From NCBI GenBank assembly GCA_018524345.1, contig JADQAZ010000002.1, positions 372,001-436,000 on the forward strand: a stretch of DNA of 64,000 nucleotides. Reading direction: 5' to 3'. Below, one piece after another: positions 37,785 to 46,899 of the stretch. The notes beneath the pieces were generated by a model, which was given only the letters and a program-made list of their open reading frames with translations, had not been told where the DNA came from and ran no database searches. The DNA is from Harenicola maris (lineage in GTDB: Bacteria > Pseudomonadota > Alphaproteobacteria > Rhodobacterales > Rhodobacteraceae). The stretch's first letter is position 1; every line of letters starts with the position of its first letter. The translations under genes and the position numbers were made by a program.

Positions 37785-38170
37785 AGGTCCTCCAAGATGC
37801 CCATCTTGCTTACTATAAATAAAAAAGAATCTTAAAGGGTAGTTGTAGTAGTAGGGCCTGTGGATATGTGGATTAACGAGTTTCCCTTGAAGTTATACAC
37901 AGAGCGACCAGCCAGGGTTCCTGTTCTGAGGAGAAACAGATTTAATGAAGAATAACAGATAGTTAAATTCTCACAAACCTGTGAATAAACTCTTAATGTT
38001 CCTTGTAAGCTTTGGTTCTCCTTAGAAAATGTCAAAAAGTCACTCACAGCGAAAGAAAGTTTGGCACATTCTGGATGACACCCCGTTTTCGGTGGATGGA
38101 CAAAGTTGTTAGAAACTGGCCACACCGCATCCATGGAAAAACACATGCTTCATCAACCGAGTTATCCACA
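37785..38170. other. Predicted chromosomal replication origin (oriC)
   Basis: The only stretch of more than 300 bp without a gene. It is AT-rich and carries five DnaA-box-like 9-mers: TTATCCACA (38162-38170, perfect), TTATACACA (37893-37901), and on the minus strand TTATTCACA (37980-37988), ATATCCACA (37859-37867) and TAATCCACA (37867-37875). A very AT-rich run at 37811-37837 could be the unwinding element. Genes on both sides run away from it (hemJ-rho-mnmE left, maf-aroE-coaE right), and parAB/parS are close. The order matches known alphaproteobacterial origins. Confidence 0.85.
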
Positions 38171-38769
38171 TGCCTTCTGATCTGATCCTTGCTTCCGGCT
38201 CCTCGATTCGTGCCGAACTGCTGCGCAATGCGGGCGTTCCCTTTGAGGTAAGCGTGCCACGGGTCGATGAACAGATGATTAAGGCTGCGATGCAGGCCGA
38301 GGGCTTCGCCTCTCGTGACATTGCTGATGCCCTTGCCGATGCCAAAGCACAGAAGATTTCTGCGAAAAATCCCGAGGCTTTTGTTCTGGGCTGCGATCAG
38401 GTTTTGGAGTTTGACGGCAGGCTGATTGACAAGTCCTCCTCGCCCGAGGAGGCCGCCGCCCTTTTAGCCCAGATGTCCGGCAAGCCGCATCGGCTCTTCA
38501 GCGCGGCGGTTATCTATAAGGATCTGGAGCCTCAATGGCGCCATATCGCGCGGGTGGATTTAACCATGCGGGTCCTATCGGAGGCATTTCAACACAGCTA
38601 TATCGACGATAACTGGGAAGAAATCCGCCACTGCGTCGGCGGATATATGCTGGAAGGGGCGGGTGTGCGTCTGTTTTCGCAGGTCAGGGGCGACTATTTC
38701 GCGGTTCTGGGTTTGCCGCTTCTTGAGGTGCTGTCATACCTTGGACAAAGAGGTGTTATCACAACATGA
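38170..38769 (+). CDS. maf: Maf-like nucleoside triphosphate pyrophosphatase
   Basis: Maf proteins hydrolyse dTTP/UTP or modified nucleotides. The 199-aa product shows LILASGSSIRAELLRNAGVP (SGSxxR motif), DEQMIKAAM, VLGCDQVLEFDGR and VGGYMLEGAGVRLF. The ATG at 38170 shares its first base with the last DnaA box, so the gene starts at the edge of the origin. It overlaps aroE by 4 bp (ATGA). Confidence 0.93.
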   Translation: MPSDLILASGSSIRAELLRNAGVPFEVSVPRVDEQMIKAAMQAEGFASRDIADALADAKAQKISAKNPEAFVLGCDQVLEFDGRLIDKSSSPEEAAALLAQMSGKPHRLFSAAVIYKDLEPQWRHIARVDLTMRVLSEAFQHSYIDDNWEEIRHCVGGYMLEGAGVRLFSQVRGDYFAVLGLPLLEVLSYLGQRGVITT

Positions 38770-39596
38770 CAGATAAGATTCCATTGGCTGGTGTCATCGG
38801 TTCGCCGATTGCGCATTCACTCTCCCCACGGTTGCACGGCCATTGGCTGCGCGAGACAGGCGTGCGGGGGCATTACATTCCGATGGACGTGACCCATGCT
38901 GATCTGGAGCGGGTCCTCGAAACCCTGCCGCGCATTGGCTTTGTCGGCCTGAACGTTACGCTGCCGCATAAGGAGCTTGCGATTTCGCTGGCAGATTCCG
39001 TATCGGACCGCGCCGCATTGATCGGCGCGGCCAATACACTGACTTTCCTCGAGAACGGCAGTATCTATGCCGATAACACCGACGGTTATGGTTTTATCGC
39101 CAACCTGCGAGATGGCGCGCCGGAATGGATGGCGGATGACGGTCCCGCACTAGTGATCGGCGCAGGGGGGGCAAGCCGCGCGGTGCTTGCAGCGCTGCTT
39201 GAGGCTGGCGTCCCTGAAATCCGCCTGTGCAATCGCAGCCGGTCGCGGGCAGAGGCCCTTGGCAAGGAATTCGGCGCGCGCGTCAAAGTGCATGATATGG
39301 TCGAGCTGGAAGGCGTGGCCAAGGAATCCGCCCTTCTTGTCAACGCGACCTCCCTCGGGATGACCGGCAAGGGCGAGCTTAAATTCCCCACATCCGCATT
39401 CGCCCCGGGTAAAACAGTGACGGACCTTGTCTATACACCGCTGGAAACCCAGTTTCTCGCCGATGCCCGCGCGGCGGGCTGCGCTGTTGTTGATGGGTTG
39501 GGGATGTTGATGCATCAGGGTGTGCCCGGTTTCGAACGCTGGTTCGGCGTGCGCCCCACTGTCTCCACATCAACGCGAAGCGCGCTTTTGTTCTGA
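38766..39596 (+). CDS. aroE: Shikimate dehydrogenase
   Basis: It reduces 3-dehydroshikimate with NADPH in aromatic amino acid synthesis. The 276-aa product has the substrate-binding [18 protein letters not shown], the catalytic Lys and Asn region [18 protein letters not shown] and the dinucleotide loop [15 protein letters not shown]. It overlaps maf by 4 bp and coaE by 1 bp, so the cluster maf-aroE-coaE-dnaQ is one operon. Confidence 0.97.
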   Translation: MTDKIPLAGVIGSPIAHSLSPRLHGHWLRETGVRGHYIPMDVTHADLERVLETLPRIGFVGLNVTLPHKELAISLADSVSDRAALIGAANTLTFLENGSIYADNTDGYGFIANLRDGAPEWMADDGPALVIGAGGASRAVLAALLEAGVPEIRLCNRSRSRAEALGKEFGARVKVHDMVELEGVAKESALLVNATSLGMTGKGELKFPTSAFAPGKTVTDLVYTPLETQFLADARAAGCAVVDGLGMLMHQGVPGFERWFGVRPTVSTSTRSALLF

Positions 39597-40192
39597 TGGA
39601 GCGGCCCTTCATCATCGGGCTGACCGGGTCCATCGGGATGGGAAAGTCCACAACAGCCAAGATGTTCCTCGCCCATGGGGTGCCTGTTTGGGATGCGGAC
39701 GCGGCGGTTCATGCGCTCTATGCAAAGGGCGGCGCGGCGGTGGGGCCGATTGGCGATTTGGTTCCCGAGGCGATCATTGACGGGGCGGTGTCTCGTCCCG
39801 CTCTCAAACAGTGGCTGGCACAGGACGCTGGCCGCCTTGATCAGCTGGAAGCCGTGGTTCACCCGTTGGTCGCCGCCGACCGCGCGGGGTTTATCGAAAC
39901 CGCGACTGCTCCTGTGATCCTCCTCGATGTCCCGCTGTTGTTCGAGAACGGCACAGAGGCCTTGGTGGACCTGACGGTTGTTGTCTCCGTCGATGCAGCC
40001 GAGCAAAAGCGCCGCATTTTGGCCCGCCCGGGCATGACAGAGGCGCAGCTTACGATGATCCTTGCCAATCAAATGCCAGACAGCGAAAAACGAAGCCGCG
40101 CGGATCTGGTCATCCCCACCACCACGATGGAGGGGGCAGAGGCCGCAGTCGCACAGGTGATGCAGGATATCAGGGGCCGGATTGATGCGTGA
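39596..40192 (+). CDS. coaE: Dephospho-CoA kinase
   Basis: It catalyses the last step of coenzyme A synthesis. The 198-aa product starts [20 protein letters not shown] with the P-loop GSIGMGKST at residues 11-19, followed by the DAD motif VWDADAAVH and the CoA-binding [10 protein letters not shown]. Its ATG overlaps the aroE stop by one base (TGATG), and its end overlaps dnaQ by 8 bp. Confidence 0.96.
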   Translation: MERPFIIGLTGSIGMGKSTTAKMFLAHGVPVWDADAAVHALYAKGGAAVGPIGDLVPEAIIDGAVSRPALKQWLAQDAGRLDQLEAVVHPLVAADRAGFIETATAPVILLDVPLLFENGTEALVDLTVVVSVDAAEQKRRILARPGMTEAQLTMILANQMPDSEKRSRADLVIPTTTMEGAEAAVAQVMQDIRGRIDA

Positions 40193-40874
40193 AATTGTCA
40201 TGGACACCGAAACAACAGGGCTGGACCCCTATGACGGTCACCGCATTGTCGAGATTGGGGGCGTTGAGCTGATCGGTCATATGCCCACGGGGCGGACCTA
40301 TCACCAGTATATCAACCCCAAACGCTCCATGCCGAAAGAGGCCTTTGACGTTCACGGCATTTCTGAGGAGTTTCTCGCGGATAAACCCCTGTTCGAGGAT
40401 ATCGCGCAGGAGTTCTTGGATTTTTGCGGCGATGCGACCCTCGTGATCCACAACGCCAGCTTTGATATGAAGTTCCTGAATGCGGAACTGGAGTGGTGCA
40501 AAAAGCCGCTGCTGCCGATGGATCAGGCGCTTGATACCTTGGCGATTGCACGGCGGCGGTTCCCGGGTTCCCCCGCTTCGCTTGATGCCCTGTGTCGCCG
40601 TTTTGGCATCGACAACTCCAACCGAGAGCTGCACGGCGCGCTCCTCGACAGTGAGATCCTTGCCGATGTCTATTTGGAGCTGATCGGCGGGCGGCAGCCC
40701 GGCTTGGTTCTGGACGGGGCGCAGCAGGTCACCAAAGTGTCCGGCGATACAGATAGCTGGCGGCCGGAGCCGCGTCCAAACCCGCTCCCTTCGCGCCTGT
40801 CGGAAAAGGAAAAGGCCGCTCACGCGGCCTTTGTCGAAACTTTGGGTGAAGATGCCCTTTGGGCGAAATCCTAG
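40185..40874 (+). CDS. dnaQ: DNA polymerase III epsilon subunit (proofreading exonuclease)
   Basis: A 3'-5' exonuclease of 229 aa from ATG 40185-40187. ExoI is [11 protein letters not shown] (Asp7, Glu9), ExoII is [17 protein letters not shown] and ExoIII is [17 protein letters not shown], the DEDDh set. The C-terminal tail would bind the alpha subunit. It ends convergently with secB, the two stop codons sharing CTAG. Confidence 0.95.
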   Translation: MREIVMDTETTGLDPYDGHRIVEIGGVELIGHMPTGRTYHQYINPKRSMPKEAFDVHGISEEFLADKPLFEDIAQEFLDFCGDATLVIHNASFDMKFLNAELEWCKKPLLPMDQALDTLAIARRRFPGSPASLDALCRRFGIDNSNRELHGALLDSEILADVYLELIGGRQPGLVLDGAQQVTKVSGDTDSWRPEPRPNPLPSRLSEKEKAAHAAFVETLGEDALWAKS

Positions 40875-41368
40875 GCGTCTGCCTTTTTCTGTGCCTCGGC
40901 CCGGCGGGCGAGTTCCTGACGATACAGGGCCACAAAATCGATTGTCTCAAGGTTCAGCGGCGGGAAGCCACCGTCGCGTGTGACGTCGCTTACGATGCGG
41001 CGCACGAAGGGGAAGAGCATCCGTGGGCATTCAATGAGAAGGAACGGGTGCATCTGTTCCTCTGGCACGTTTTCGATGTGGAAGATGCCACCGTATTCCA
41101 GCTCCATCAAAAACAGGGGGGCCTTGTCGCCCTTGTTCCGGCTTTCGATCTTGAGCTTCATCAGAATTTCGAACTGGTGGTCGGCCTGACGCTTGTTGGC
41201 GTCAAGGTTCACCTGAACCTGAATGTCTGGCTGAACCTCGCCAGTCGCGCCCTTTTGAGCCACGATGTTTTCAAAGGACATGTCGCGAATGAACTGTCCG
41301 AGGATCTGCATTTTCAATTGTGGTTGCTCGCCTGCTGTTGCGGCACCGTTTTCCGTGGCTTCGGCCAT
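40871..41368 (-). CDS. secB: Protein-export chaperone SecB
   Basis: SecB keeps preproteins unfolded and hands them to SecA. The 165-aa product has the core QYIRD-like FIRDMSFENIVAQKG, NKRQADHQFEILMKLKIE and ECPRMLFPFVRRIVSDVTRD (the conserved CPRxLFPFxR motif). Its tail is Ala- and Lys-rich. It is in its usual place beside dnaQ in this group of bacteria. Confidence 0.96.
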   Translation of the reverse strand: MAEATENGAATAGEQPQLKMQILGQFIRDMSFENIVAQKGATGEVQPDIQVQVNLDANKRQADHQFEILMKLKIESRNKGDKAPLFLMELEYGGIFHIENVPEEQMHPFLLIECPRMLFPFVRRIVSDVTRDGGFPPLNLETIDFVALYRQELARRAEAQKKADA

Positions 41369-41425
41369 GGGTATCTCCCTAAGAAATGAACTTGGGCGCG
41401 TGCCTAACAGGTTCGCCGCCGGGCC

Positions 41426-41920
41426 TCAATGCCGTGTCCAGCCAGAGGGGCCGCTGGGTGGGGGTGTGTCTTCGGGGCCGATTTCCTTGAAATCGCCGTC
41501 GATGACATCCGAGGGGCCGCGGCTTTTGGGGTGGTTTGTGTAGGTGGTGCTTGAGGTTGCGGTGAACCCCTGCACCTTCACCCGGGTTTTGGCCCAGTGA
41601 AACACCCTGCGGCGTACTGCCGGGATCATCAGCAAAAGGCCGATGGTGTCGGTAAAAAACCCGGGAGTGAGCAGTAGCGCGCCGGAAAACAGGATCATCG
41701 CGCCATGGGCCAAAGGCTCCGACGGGTCGCGCATCTCGGAAAAGGAGTTCTGCAAATCGCGCAGTGCCAAGGCCCCCTGAGACCGGATCAGCCGTGTCCC
41801 CGCAATGGCAGTGACAAGAACAATCCCGAGGGTCGCCCAGGTGCCAATAACTTGACCAACCTGGATGAACAAAAAGATTTCAATCATCGGCACGATGACG
41901 AACAATATCAGTAGCGGCAT
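41426..41920 (-). CDS. fxsA: FxsA-family membrane protein
   Basis: A 164-aa inner-membrane protein of the FxsA family, named for suppression of phage exclusion in E. coli; the cellular role is unknown. From ATG 41918-41920 with an AAGGGA ribosome-binding site it starts MPLLILFVIVPMIEIFLFIQ. Family motifs are GTRLIRSQG and LLLTPGFFTDTIGLLLMIPA. The C-terminal 50 residues are polar, with a Pro-rich end. It is divergent from the Tim44-domain gene. Confidence 0.9.
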   Translation of the reverse strand: MPLLILFVIVPMIEIFLFIQVGQVIGTWATLGIVLVTAIAGTRLIRSQGALALRDLQNSFSEMRDPSEPLAHGAMILFSGALLLTPGFFTDTIGLLLMIPAVRRRVFHWAKTRVKVQGFTATSSTTYTNHPKSRGPSDVIDGDFKEIGPEDTPPPSGPSGWTRH

Positions 41921-42028
41921 AACATCCCTTTCAGGGCAAACGTCTGTAGGTGGACTTGATCCACCTGACACCCTAAATAAGTGCGGTGAAGGGCAAAACC
42001 AACCTGCCCGGAAAAAACGAGGTTATGA

Positions 42029-42688
42029 ATGGGCTCTGCTGTGATTCAGCTTTTGGTACTTGCCGGTGTTGCGATCTTTTTGATTCTTCGACTGCGTTCT
42101 GTTCTGGGCACGCGCGAAGGGTTTGAAAAGCCTCGTGTTCCCGCCCCGGGGCCAAGCACAAACACGCGCCGTGGTTTCGACGTGATCGAAGGCGGTCCCG
42201 ACCGCGATATCATCGATCACGCCGATGAGGGCAGCGATGCCGCCCTTGCGCTTGCCGCGATGAAGGCCCGCGAACCCAGCTTTGGCGTGAGCGATTTTCT
42301 CAGCGGCGCGAAAGGGGCCTATGAGATGATCCTCATGGCCTTCGAGAATGGCGACCTGAGCGACGTTCAACCTTTCCTCGATGAAGAGGTCTACGAAACC
42401 CTGCAAAGCGTGATCGACGCTCGCGCCGAACAGGGCGTGATCGTCGAGGCCAGCTTTGTCGGCGTGCGCGACACAACGCTTGTCGGTGCCGAGTTTGACG
42501 AAAGCACCGGCATGGCCGAGATCACCGTGCGCTTTGTCTGCGAGCTGACCTCGGTTGTGCGGGCGACGGATGGCACGATCATCGAGGGCAGCCCGACAGA
42601 GATCAAGCGACAGAAGGACGTTTGGACCTTTGCCCGCCCCATGGGCAGCGGCGACCCGAACTGGAACCTTGTCGCCACGGGTGAATGA
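42029..42688 (+). CDS. Tim44/TimA-type domain protein
   Basis: A 219-aa inner-membrane protein with one N-terminal membrane anchor (about 5-22, VIQLLVLAGVAIFLILRLRS) and a C-terminal Tim44-like domain (about 85-215, GAKGAYEMILMAFENGDLSD). Such proteins resemble the mitochondrial import factor Tim44 and are conserved in alphaproteobacteria; the bacterial role is unclear. It sits opposite secB/fxsA and is followed by mltA with an ATGA overlap. Confidence 0.88.
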   Translation: MGSAVIQLLVLAGVAIFLILRLRSVLGTREGFEKPRVPAPGPSTNTRRGFDVIEGGPDRDIIDHADEGSDAALALAAMKAREPSFGVSDFLSGAKGAYEMILMAFENGDLSDVQPFLDEEVYETLQSVIDARAEQGVIVEASFVGVRDTTLVGAEFDESTGMAEITVRFVCELTSVVRATDGTIIEGSPTEIKRQKDVWTFARPMGSGDPNWNLVATGE

Positions 42689-43719
42689 TTGACGCGCTTC
42701 GGGCATTGGCACTGGGCGGTCTGCTAGCGATGGCGGGTGCGGCCGGTGCCGGGGAGCCGGAGATCAGCGTATTGCGTTTTGACCAGCTGAACGGCTGGGA
42801 CGAGGATGACCACGAGGCCGCGCTCAAGGTCTTTCAGAACACCTGCGCCGATTTCGATGATCCCGAATGGGCCAGCCTCTGCGCCCTGTCGCAGAACCAG
42901 ACCAATGCACGCACCTTCTTTGAGCTGTTCTTTCGTCCGGTGATCATCTCGCCGCGCGAGACAGCGCTGTTCACTGGTTACTTTGAGCCCGAACTCAGGG
43001 GGGCAAAGCATCGCGGTGGCAAGTATCAATTCCCGCTCTATCGCCTGCCGCCCGAGGTAAAGCCGGGGGTGCAGTTTGCCTCCCGCGCGGAGATCGAGGA
43101 TCAGGCACTTTTGGCCGGGCGCGGGCTGGAGATCGCCTGGATTGACGATGCGGTGGATGTGTTTTTCCTTCAGGTGCAGGGCTCTGGCCGTGTGCGGCTT
43201 GAGGATGGCAGCTACATTCGCGTCGGATACGGCGGCAAGAACGGGCATGAGTATCGCTCTGTCGGCAAGGAAATGATCCGCCGCGGCATTTTGGGCGAGC
43301 ATAAGGTCTCCGCAGGCAATATCCAGAAATGGGTGCGCAATAACCCTGTGGACGGGAAAGACCTGCTTCAGCACAACCCCTCCTATGTGTTCTTCCGCGA
43401 GGTGAACCAAGTGCCCGCGCATCTTGGCCCCCTTGGCGCGATGAACCGGTCGATCACGGCCATGCGCTCCATCGCTGTTGATCCGGCCTTTACGCCCCTT
43501 GGTGCGCCGGTCTGGATCGAAAAGGCGGGGCGCAATCCGTTGCGGCGGTTGATGATCGCGCAGGACACCGGCTCTGCGATCAAGGGGCCGCAGCGGGCAG
43601 ATATTTTCTTTGGCACCGGCGATGATGCAGGGCTGGAGGCTGGGCGGATCAAGGATCCGGGGCGGATGGTTGTCTTGCTGCCCATTCAACGGGCCTATGC
43701 CCTCGCGCCCGAGGGTTGA
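42685..43719 (+). CDS. mltA: Membrane-bound lytic murein transglycosylase A
   Basis: MltA cleaves peptidoglycan to 1,6-anhydro-muropeptides in the periplasm. The 344-aa product has a short signal-like N terminus (LRALALGGLLAMAGAAGAGE) without a lipobox cysteine, the MltA domain (TALFTGYFEPELRG, FFLQVQGSGRVRLEDGS) and a C-terminal 3D domain ending QDTGSAIKGPQRADIFFGTG with the catalytic Asp. The start overlaps the Tim44 gene stop by 4 bp. Its anhydro products are the substrate source for AmgK/MurU recycling encoded at 56.5-58.1 kb. Confidence 0.94.
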   Translation: MIDALRALALGGLLAMAGAAGAGEPEISVLRFDQLNGWDEDDHEAALKVFQNTCADFDDPEWASLCALSQNQTNARTFFELFFRPVIISPRETALFTGYFEPELRGAKHRGGKYQFPLYRLPPEVKPGVQFASRAEIEDQALLAGRGLEIAWIDDAVDVFFLQVQGSGRVRLEDGSYIRVGYGGKNGHEYRSVGKEMIRRGILGEHKVSAGNIQKWVRNNPVDGKDLLQHNPSYVFFREVNQVPAHLGPLGAMNRSITAMRSIAVDPAFTPLGAPVWIEKAGRNPLRRLMIAQDTGSAIKGPQRADIFFGTGDDAGLEAGRIKDPGRMVVLLPIQRAYALAPEG

Positions 43720-43722
43720 GGC

Positions 43723-44328
43723 ATGTCGCGGAAAAAGCCCCGCGGGCTGAAGCCTGACGAACAGGGGCTGTGGGAGAAGGTCGCCGCGACGACCACGCCC
43801 CTTAGCCCCAAGCCTGCCACCCGCACGGCGAACCTGTTGACGCCAAAGCCGGCCAAACCCACCCGCACCGCCGAACCGCCCGCGCCGATCCCAGCCTTTC
43901 GCATCGGGCAAAAGACCAAGGGCCGCGAAAGCGCCGCTGATCTTGCGCCCACCGTGGCCGAGGCGATCAACCAAGCGCCGGTGCAAATGGACGCAAAGGC
44001 CTTTGGCAAGCTCAAGCGTGGCAAGCTGCGGCCCGAGGGGCGGATCGATCTGCACGGGCTGTCTCTGGCAGAGGCTTATCCTCGCCTTCAGGGGTTTATC
44101 CTTGGGGCGGCGGCGGATGGCAGGCGGCTTGTTCTGGTGATTACGGGTAAGGGCAAGCGCCGCGATCAGGGCGGGCCGATCCCGACGCGCACGGGCGTGC
44201 TGCGCCATCAGGTGCCGCAATGGCTGAACTCCGCGCCCTTGGCTGGCGTGGTTTTGCAGGTGACCACGGCTCATCAGAGCCATGGCGGCGGTGGGGCCTA
44301 TTACGTTTACCTACGTCGTCGCAGATAG
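43723..44328 (+). CDS. Smr-domain protein
   Basis: A 201-aa protein with a basic, Pro-rich, probably unstructured N-terminal half and a C-terminal Smr domain (about 110-198): RIDLHGLSLAEAYPRLQGFI and VITGKGKRRDQGGP, with GxLRHQVPQWL. Smr domains of the MutS2 type can cut nucleic acid; stand-alone forms are involved in ribosome-associated RNA cleavage in some bacteria. It is 3 bp after mltA. Its end overlaps the convergent MFS gene by 18 bp. Confidence 0.9.
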   Translation: MSRKKPRGLKPDEQGLWEKVAATTTPLSPKPATRTANLLTPKPAKPTRTAEPPAPIPAFRIGQKTKGRESAADLAPTVAEAINQAPVQMDAKAFGKLKRGKLRPEGRIDLHGLSLAEAYPRLQGFILGAAADGRRLVLVITGKGKRRDQGGPIPTRTGVLRHQVPQWLNSAPLAGVVLQVTTAHQSHGGGGAYYVYLRRRR

Positions 44329-45525
44329 GTGCATCCGGCTCGCCAGCGTGAGCATCACGGCGGCAAAGGCAAAGCAGGCGGCATAACCGAGCATCTGCAC
44401 CTCTATCCCCACACCAAGGTCAATCAGTATACCGCTCAGCCCCGGCCCAAGGGCGGAGCCGAGTACCATAAGCGCCGTGGCCGCCGATTTGATCGCGCCG
44501 ATATGCTGCGTGCCGTAGAACTCCGCCCAGCAGGCATTGAGCAATGTCCCATGCCCGCCGCCCGCCATGCCCATCAGGATCACGCCCGCCGCCGTCCATG
44601 CCAGACCGGGCGCATACCAGTGCAGCACGAAGGCCAGCACATAGGGCAGGATGTAGAACGGCAGGATGCGCGAAGCCCCGAAGCGGTCAATCGCCCAGCC
44701 GTAGAACATGGTCGACAGGATCAGCACGCCGGTGCCAAAGGGGAAAACGGCCACGAGGGCGAGGTGGGAAAACCCCTTTACCTCGGCAAAGTGGACCTGA
44801 TGGAACCAAAAGACAGTGCCGAAGGCGGAAAAGAACACGATTGCGGGGGTCATGAGCCAGAACAACGGGTGTTTGAGGGCCTGCGCCCGCGTCCAGTGGC
44901 GGCCCTGCATGCCGGTGGTTGCGCTGCCTTGGGCGGCGCTTTGCGGTGTGCGCTCAAGGCGCAGGAGTGCGTAGAGGACGGGGCACATCAGCAGGCAGAA
45001 GACAGCGAAGGAGAGCCAAAGGCTGCGCCATTCCACCATGGATTTCAGCCAAACCATGAGGAGCGGCAGCGTCGCCTCGCCCAGCATAAAGCCAAGCCCC
45101 GCAATGGCGAGGGCGCGGCCCCGCGTGGCGACGAACCAGCGGCTCATGGCGACGGCGGAGACATGGGTGGCCATGCCTTGCCCCGCAAAGCGCAGGGCGA
45201 AGATCACGAGGGCAAGGCCAAGGACGCCAGAGGCATTGGCGAGGGCGAAGCACCCCGCAGCAAGGGCGAGGGCGACCATGATGCCAAGGCTGCGCACCCG
45301 CCAGACATCGGCGAGGCCCCCCGCCCAGATCATCACCACAGCAGAGGCCATGGTGCCCGCCATATAGATCAGGCCCCAGTCGCCGTTGCTCAGGCCAAAG
45401 GCTGCGCGGATTTCGCCGCCAAAGATCGCGATAAAGAACGTCTGCCCAAAGGAGGACAGCAACGACAACAAAGCGCCCGCCGCAAGGTAGGGCGCGTTTT
45501 CGCGGAGGAAGGTGAGGTAGGACAT
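44311..45525 (-). CDS. Major facilitator superfamily transporter
   Basis: A 404-aa MFS protein with about 12 predicted membrane helices. The loop between helices 2 and 3 reads GGLADVWRVRSLG, and the second-half equivalent is GWAIDRFGASRIL, both MFS loop signatures. The overall pattern (YMAGTMASAVVMIWAG; GHGTLLNACWAEFYG) resembles the oxalate/formate or monocarboxylate group, but the substrate cannot be assigned. It stands alone between smrA and hslU. Confidence 0.85.
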   Translation of the reverse strand: MSYLTFLRENAPYLAAGALLSLLSSFGQTFFIAIFGGEIRAAFGLSNGDWGLIYMAGTMASAVVMIWAGGLADVWRVRSLGIMVALALAAGCFALANASGVLGLALVIFALRFAGQGMATHVSAVAMSRWFVATRGRALAIAGLGFMLGEATLPLLMVWLKSMVEWRSLWLSFAVFCLLMCPVLYALLRLERTPQSAAQGSATTGMQGRHWTRAQALKHPLFWLMTPAIVFFSAFGTVFWFHQVHFAEVKGFSHLALVAVFPFGTGVLILSTMFYGWAIDRFGASRILPFYILPYVLAFVLHWYAPGLAWTAAGVILMGMAGGGHGTLLNACWAEFYGTQHIGAIKSAATALMVLGSALGPGLSGILIDLGVGIEVQMLGYAACFAFAAVMLTLASRMHLSATT

Positions 45526-45573
45526 GCCCCCTGCCTACGCTTTTGCGCGGCAGAGGGAAGAGGGAATGACGCG

Positions 45574-46884
45574 CTAGAGGACGTAGCGGCTCAGGTCGGT
45601 GGAGCGGGACAGCTCGCCCAGATGTTCCTCAACGAAGTCGGCGTCGACGGTGACGCTGTCTCCGGCGCGGTCGGGGGCGGTGAAGGAAAGCTCCTCGAAG
45701 ACGCGCTCCAACACGGTGTACAGCCGCCGTGCGCCGATGTTTTCAACCGCTTGGTTGACCTCTGCCGCGACCTTGGCAAGGGCTTTGATCCCCTCTGGAT
45801 CGAAGGTGACTTTGACCTCCTCTGTCTGCATCAGGGCGCTGTATTGCAGGGTCAGGGCGTTGTCGGTCTCTGTTAGGATGCGGACGAAATCCTCCTCTGT
45901 CAGGGCGCGCAACTCGACCCGAATAGGCAGGCGGCCCTGAAGCTCCGGCAGCAGGTCGGAGGGTTTGGAAACGTGGAAGGCGCCCGAGGTGATAAAGAGG
46001 ATATGGTCGGTTTTGACGGGGCCGTGTTTGGTGGAAACAGTCGTCCCCTCGATCAGGGGCAGCAGGTCGCGCTGCACCCCCTCGCGGGAGACATCGCCGC
46101 CGCGGTTTTCGGTGCGGGCGCAGACCTTGTCGATCTCGTCAATGAAGACGATGCCGTTTTCCTGCACGTTTTCAAGGGCCGCTTTGGTGACGGTTTCGTC
46201 GTCCAGCAACTTGTCGGCCTCGTCCGAGATCAGGATGTCATAGCTTTGCGCCACGGTCATGCGCTTGCGCTCTGTGCGGCCGCCCAGGGCCTTTCCGAAC
46301 AGATCGCCAAGGTTCATCATGCCGCCCCCTGTCCCGGGGGGCTGGCCGGGGATGTCAAAGCTGGGCATTTGCGGCGCGGCGGCGGGCACGTCGAGCTCGA
46401 TCTCGGTGTCGTCAAGCTCCCCCGCGCGCAGGCGTTTGCGGAACATTTCAAGGGTTTTGCCGCGGGCGTCCTCTCCGGCGATGGCGCGCAGGACGCGGTC
46501 CTCGGCGGCCTCTTTGGCGCGGGTTTTGACGTCCTCGCGCATGTGGTCGCGGGTCATGGCGATGGCGTTGTCCACAAGGTCGCGGATGATCTGTTCGACA
46601 TCGCGGCCAACATAGCCGACCTCGGTAAACTTGGTCGCCTCGACCTTGAGGAAGGGCGCGCGGGCGAGCTTTGCCAGACGGCGGCTGATCTCCGTTTTGC
46701 CAACGCCGGTGGGGCCGATCATCAGGATGTTTTTGGGGTATACCTCGTCGCGCAGATCATCGGAGAGCTGCTTGCGCCGCCAGCGGTTGCGCAGGGCGAC
46801 GGCGACGGCGCGTTTGGCGTCCTTCTGGCCGATGATGAAACGGTCAAGTTCCGAAACGATTTCGCGGGGGGTTAGGTCGGTCAT
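45574..46884 (-). CDS. hslU: ATP-dependent protease ATPase subunit HslU
   Basis: HslU unfolds proteins for the HslV peptidase. The 436-aa product has Walker [19 protein letters not shown] (about 61-78), the pore motif [11 protein letters not shown], Walker [11 protein letters not shown] and the C-terminal [11 protein letters not shown] tail that docks into HslV. It is separated from hslV by two unrelated genes on the same strand, which is unusual for this pair. Confidence 0.96.
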   Translation of the reverse strand: MTDLTPREIVSELDRFIIGQKDAKRAVAVALRNRWRRKQLSDDLRDEVYPKNILMIGPTGVGKTEISRRLAKLARAPFLKVEATKFTEVGYVGRDVEQIIRDLVDNAIAMTRDHMREDVKTRAKEAAEDRVLRAIAGEDARGKTLEMFRKRLRAGELDDTEIELDVPAAAPQMPSFDIPGQPPGTGGGMMNLGDLFGKALGGRTERKRMTVAQSYDILISDEADKLLDDETVTKAALENVQENGIVFIDEIDKVCARTENRGGDVSREGVQRDLLPLIEGTTVSTKHGPVKTDHILFITSGAFHVSKPSDLLPELQGRLPIRVELRALTEEDFVRILTETDNALTLQYSALMQTEEVKVTFDPEGIKALAKVAAEVNQAVENIGARRLYTVLERVFEELSFTAPDRAGDSVTVDADFVEEHLGELSRSTDLSRYVL

Positions 46885-46899
46885 CAGTATTCCTAGAGC

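Noticed and set aside
37920-37975. CtrA boxes inside the origin, as in Caulobacter
   Set aside because: Several TTAA half-sites exist but none has a second TTAA at the correct 7-bp spacing.
42724-45876. Long open frames opposite mltA/smrA (519 codons) and opposite the MFS and hslU genes (515 codons)
   Set aside because: GC-rich codon use opens the reverse frames; products are rich in His, Arg and Gly without domains, while the opposite strand carries well-defined families.
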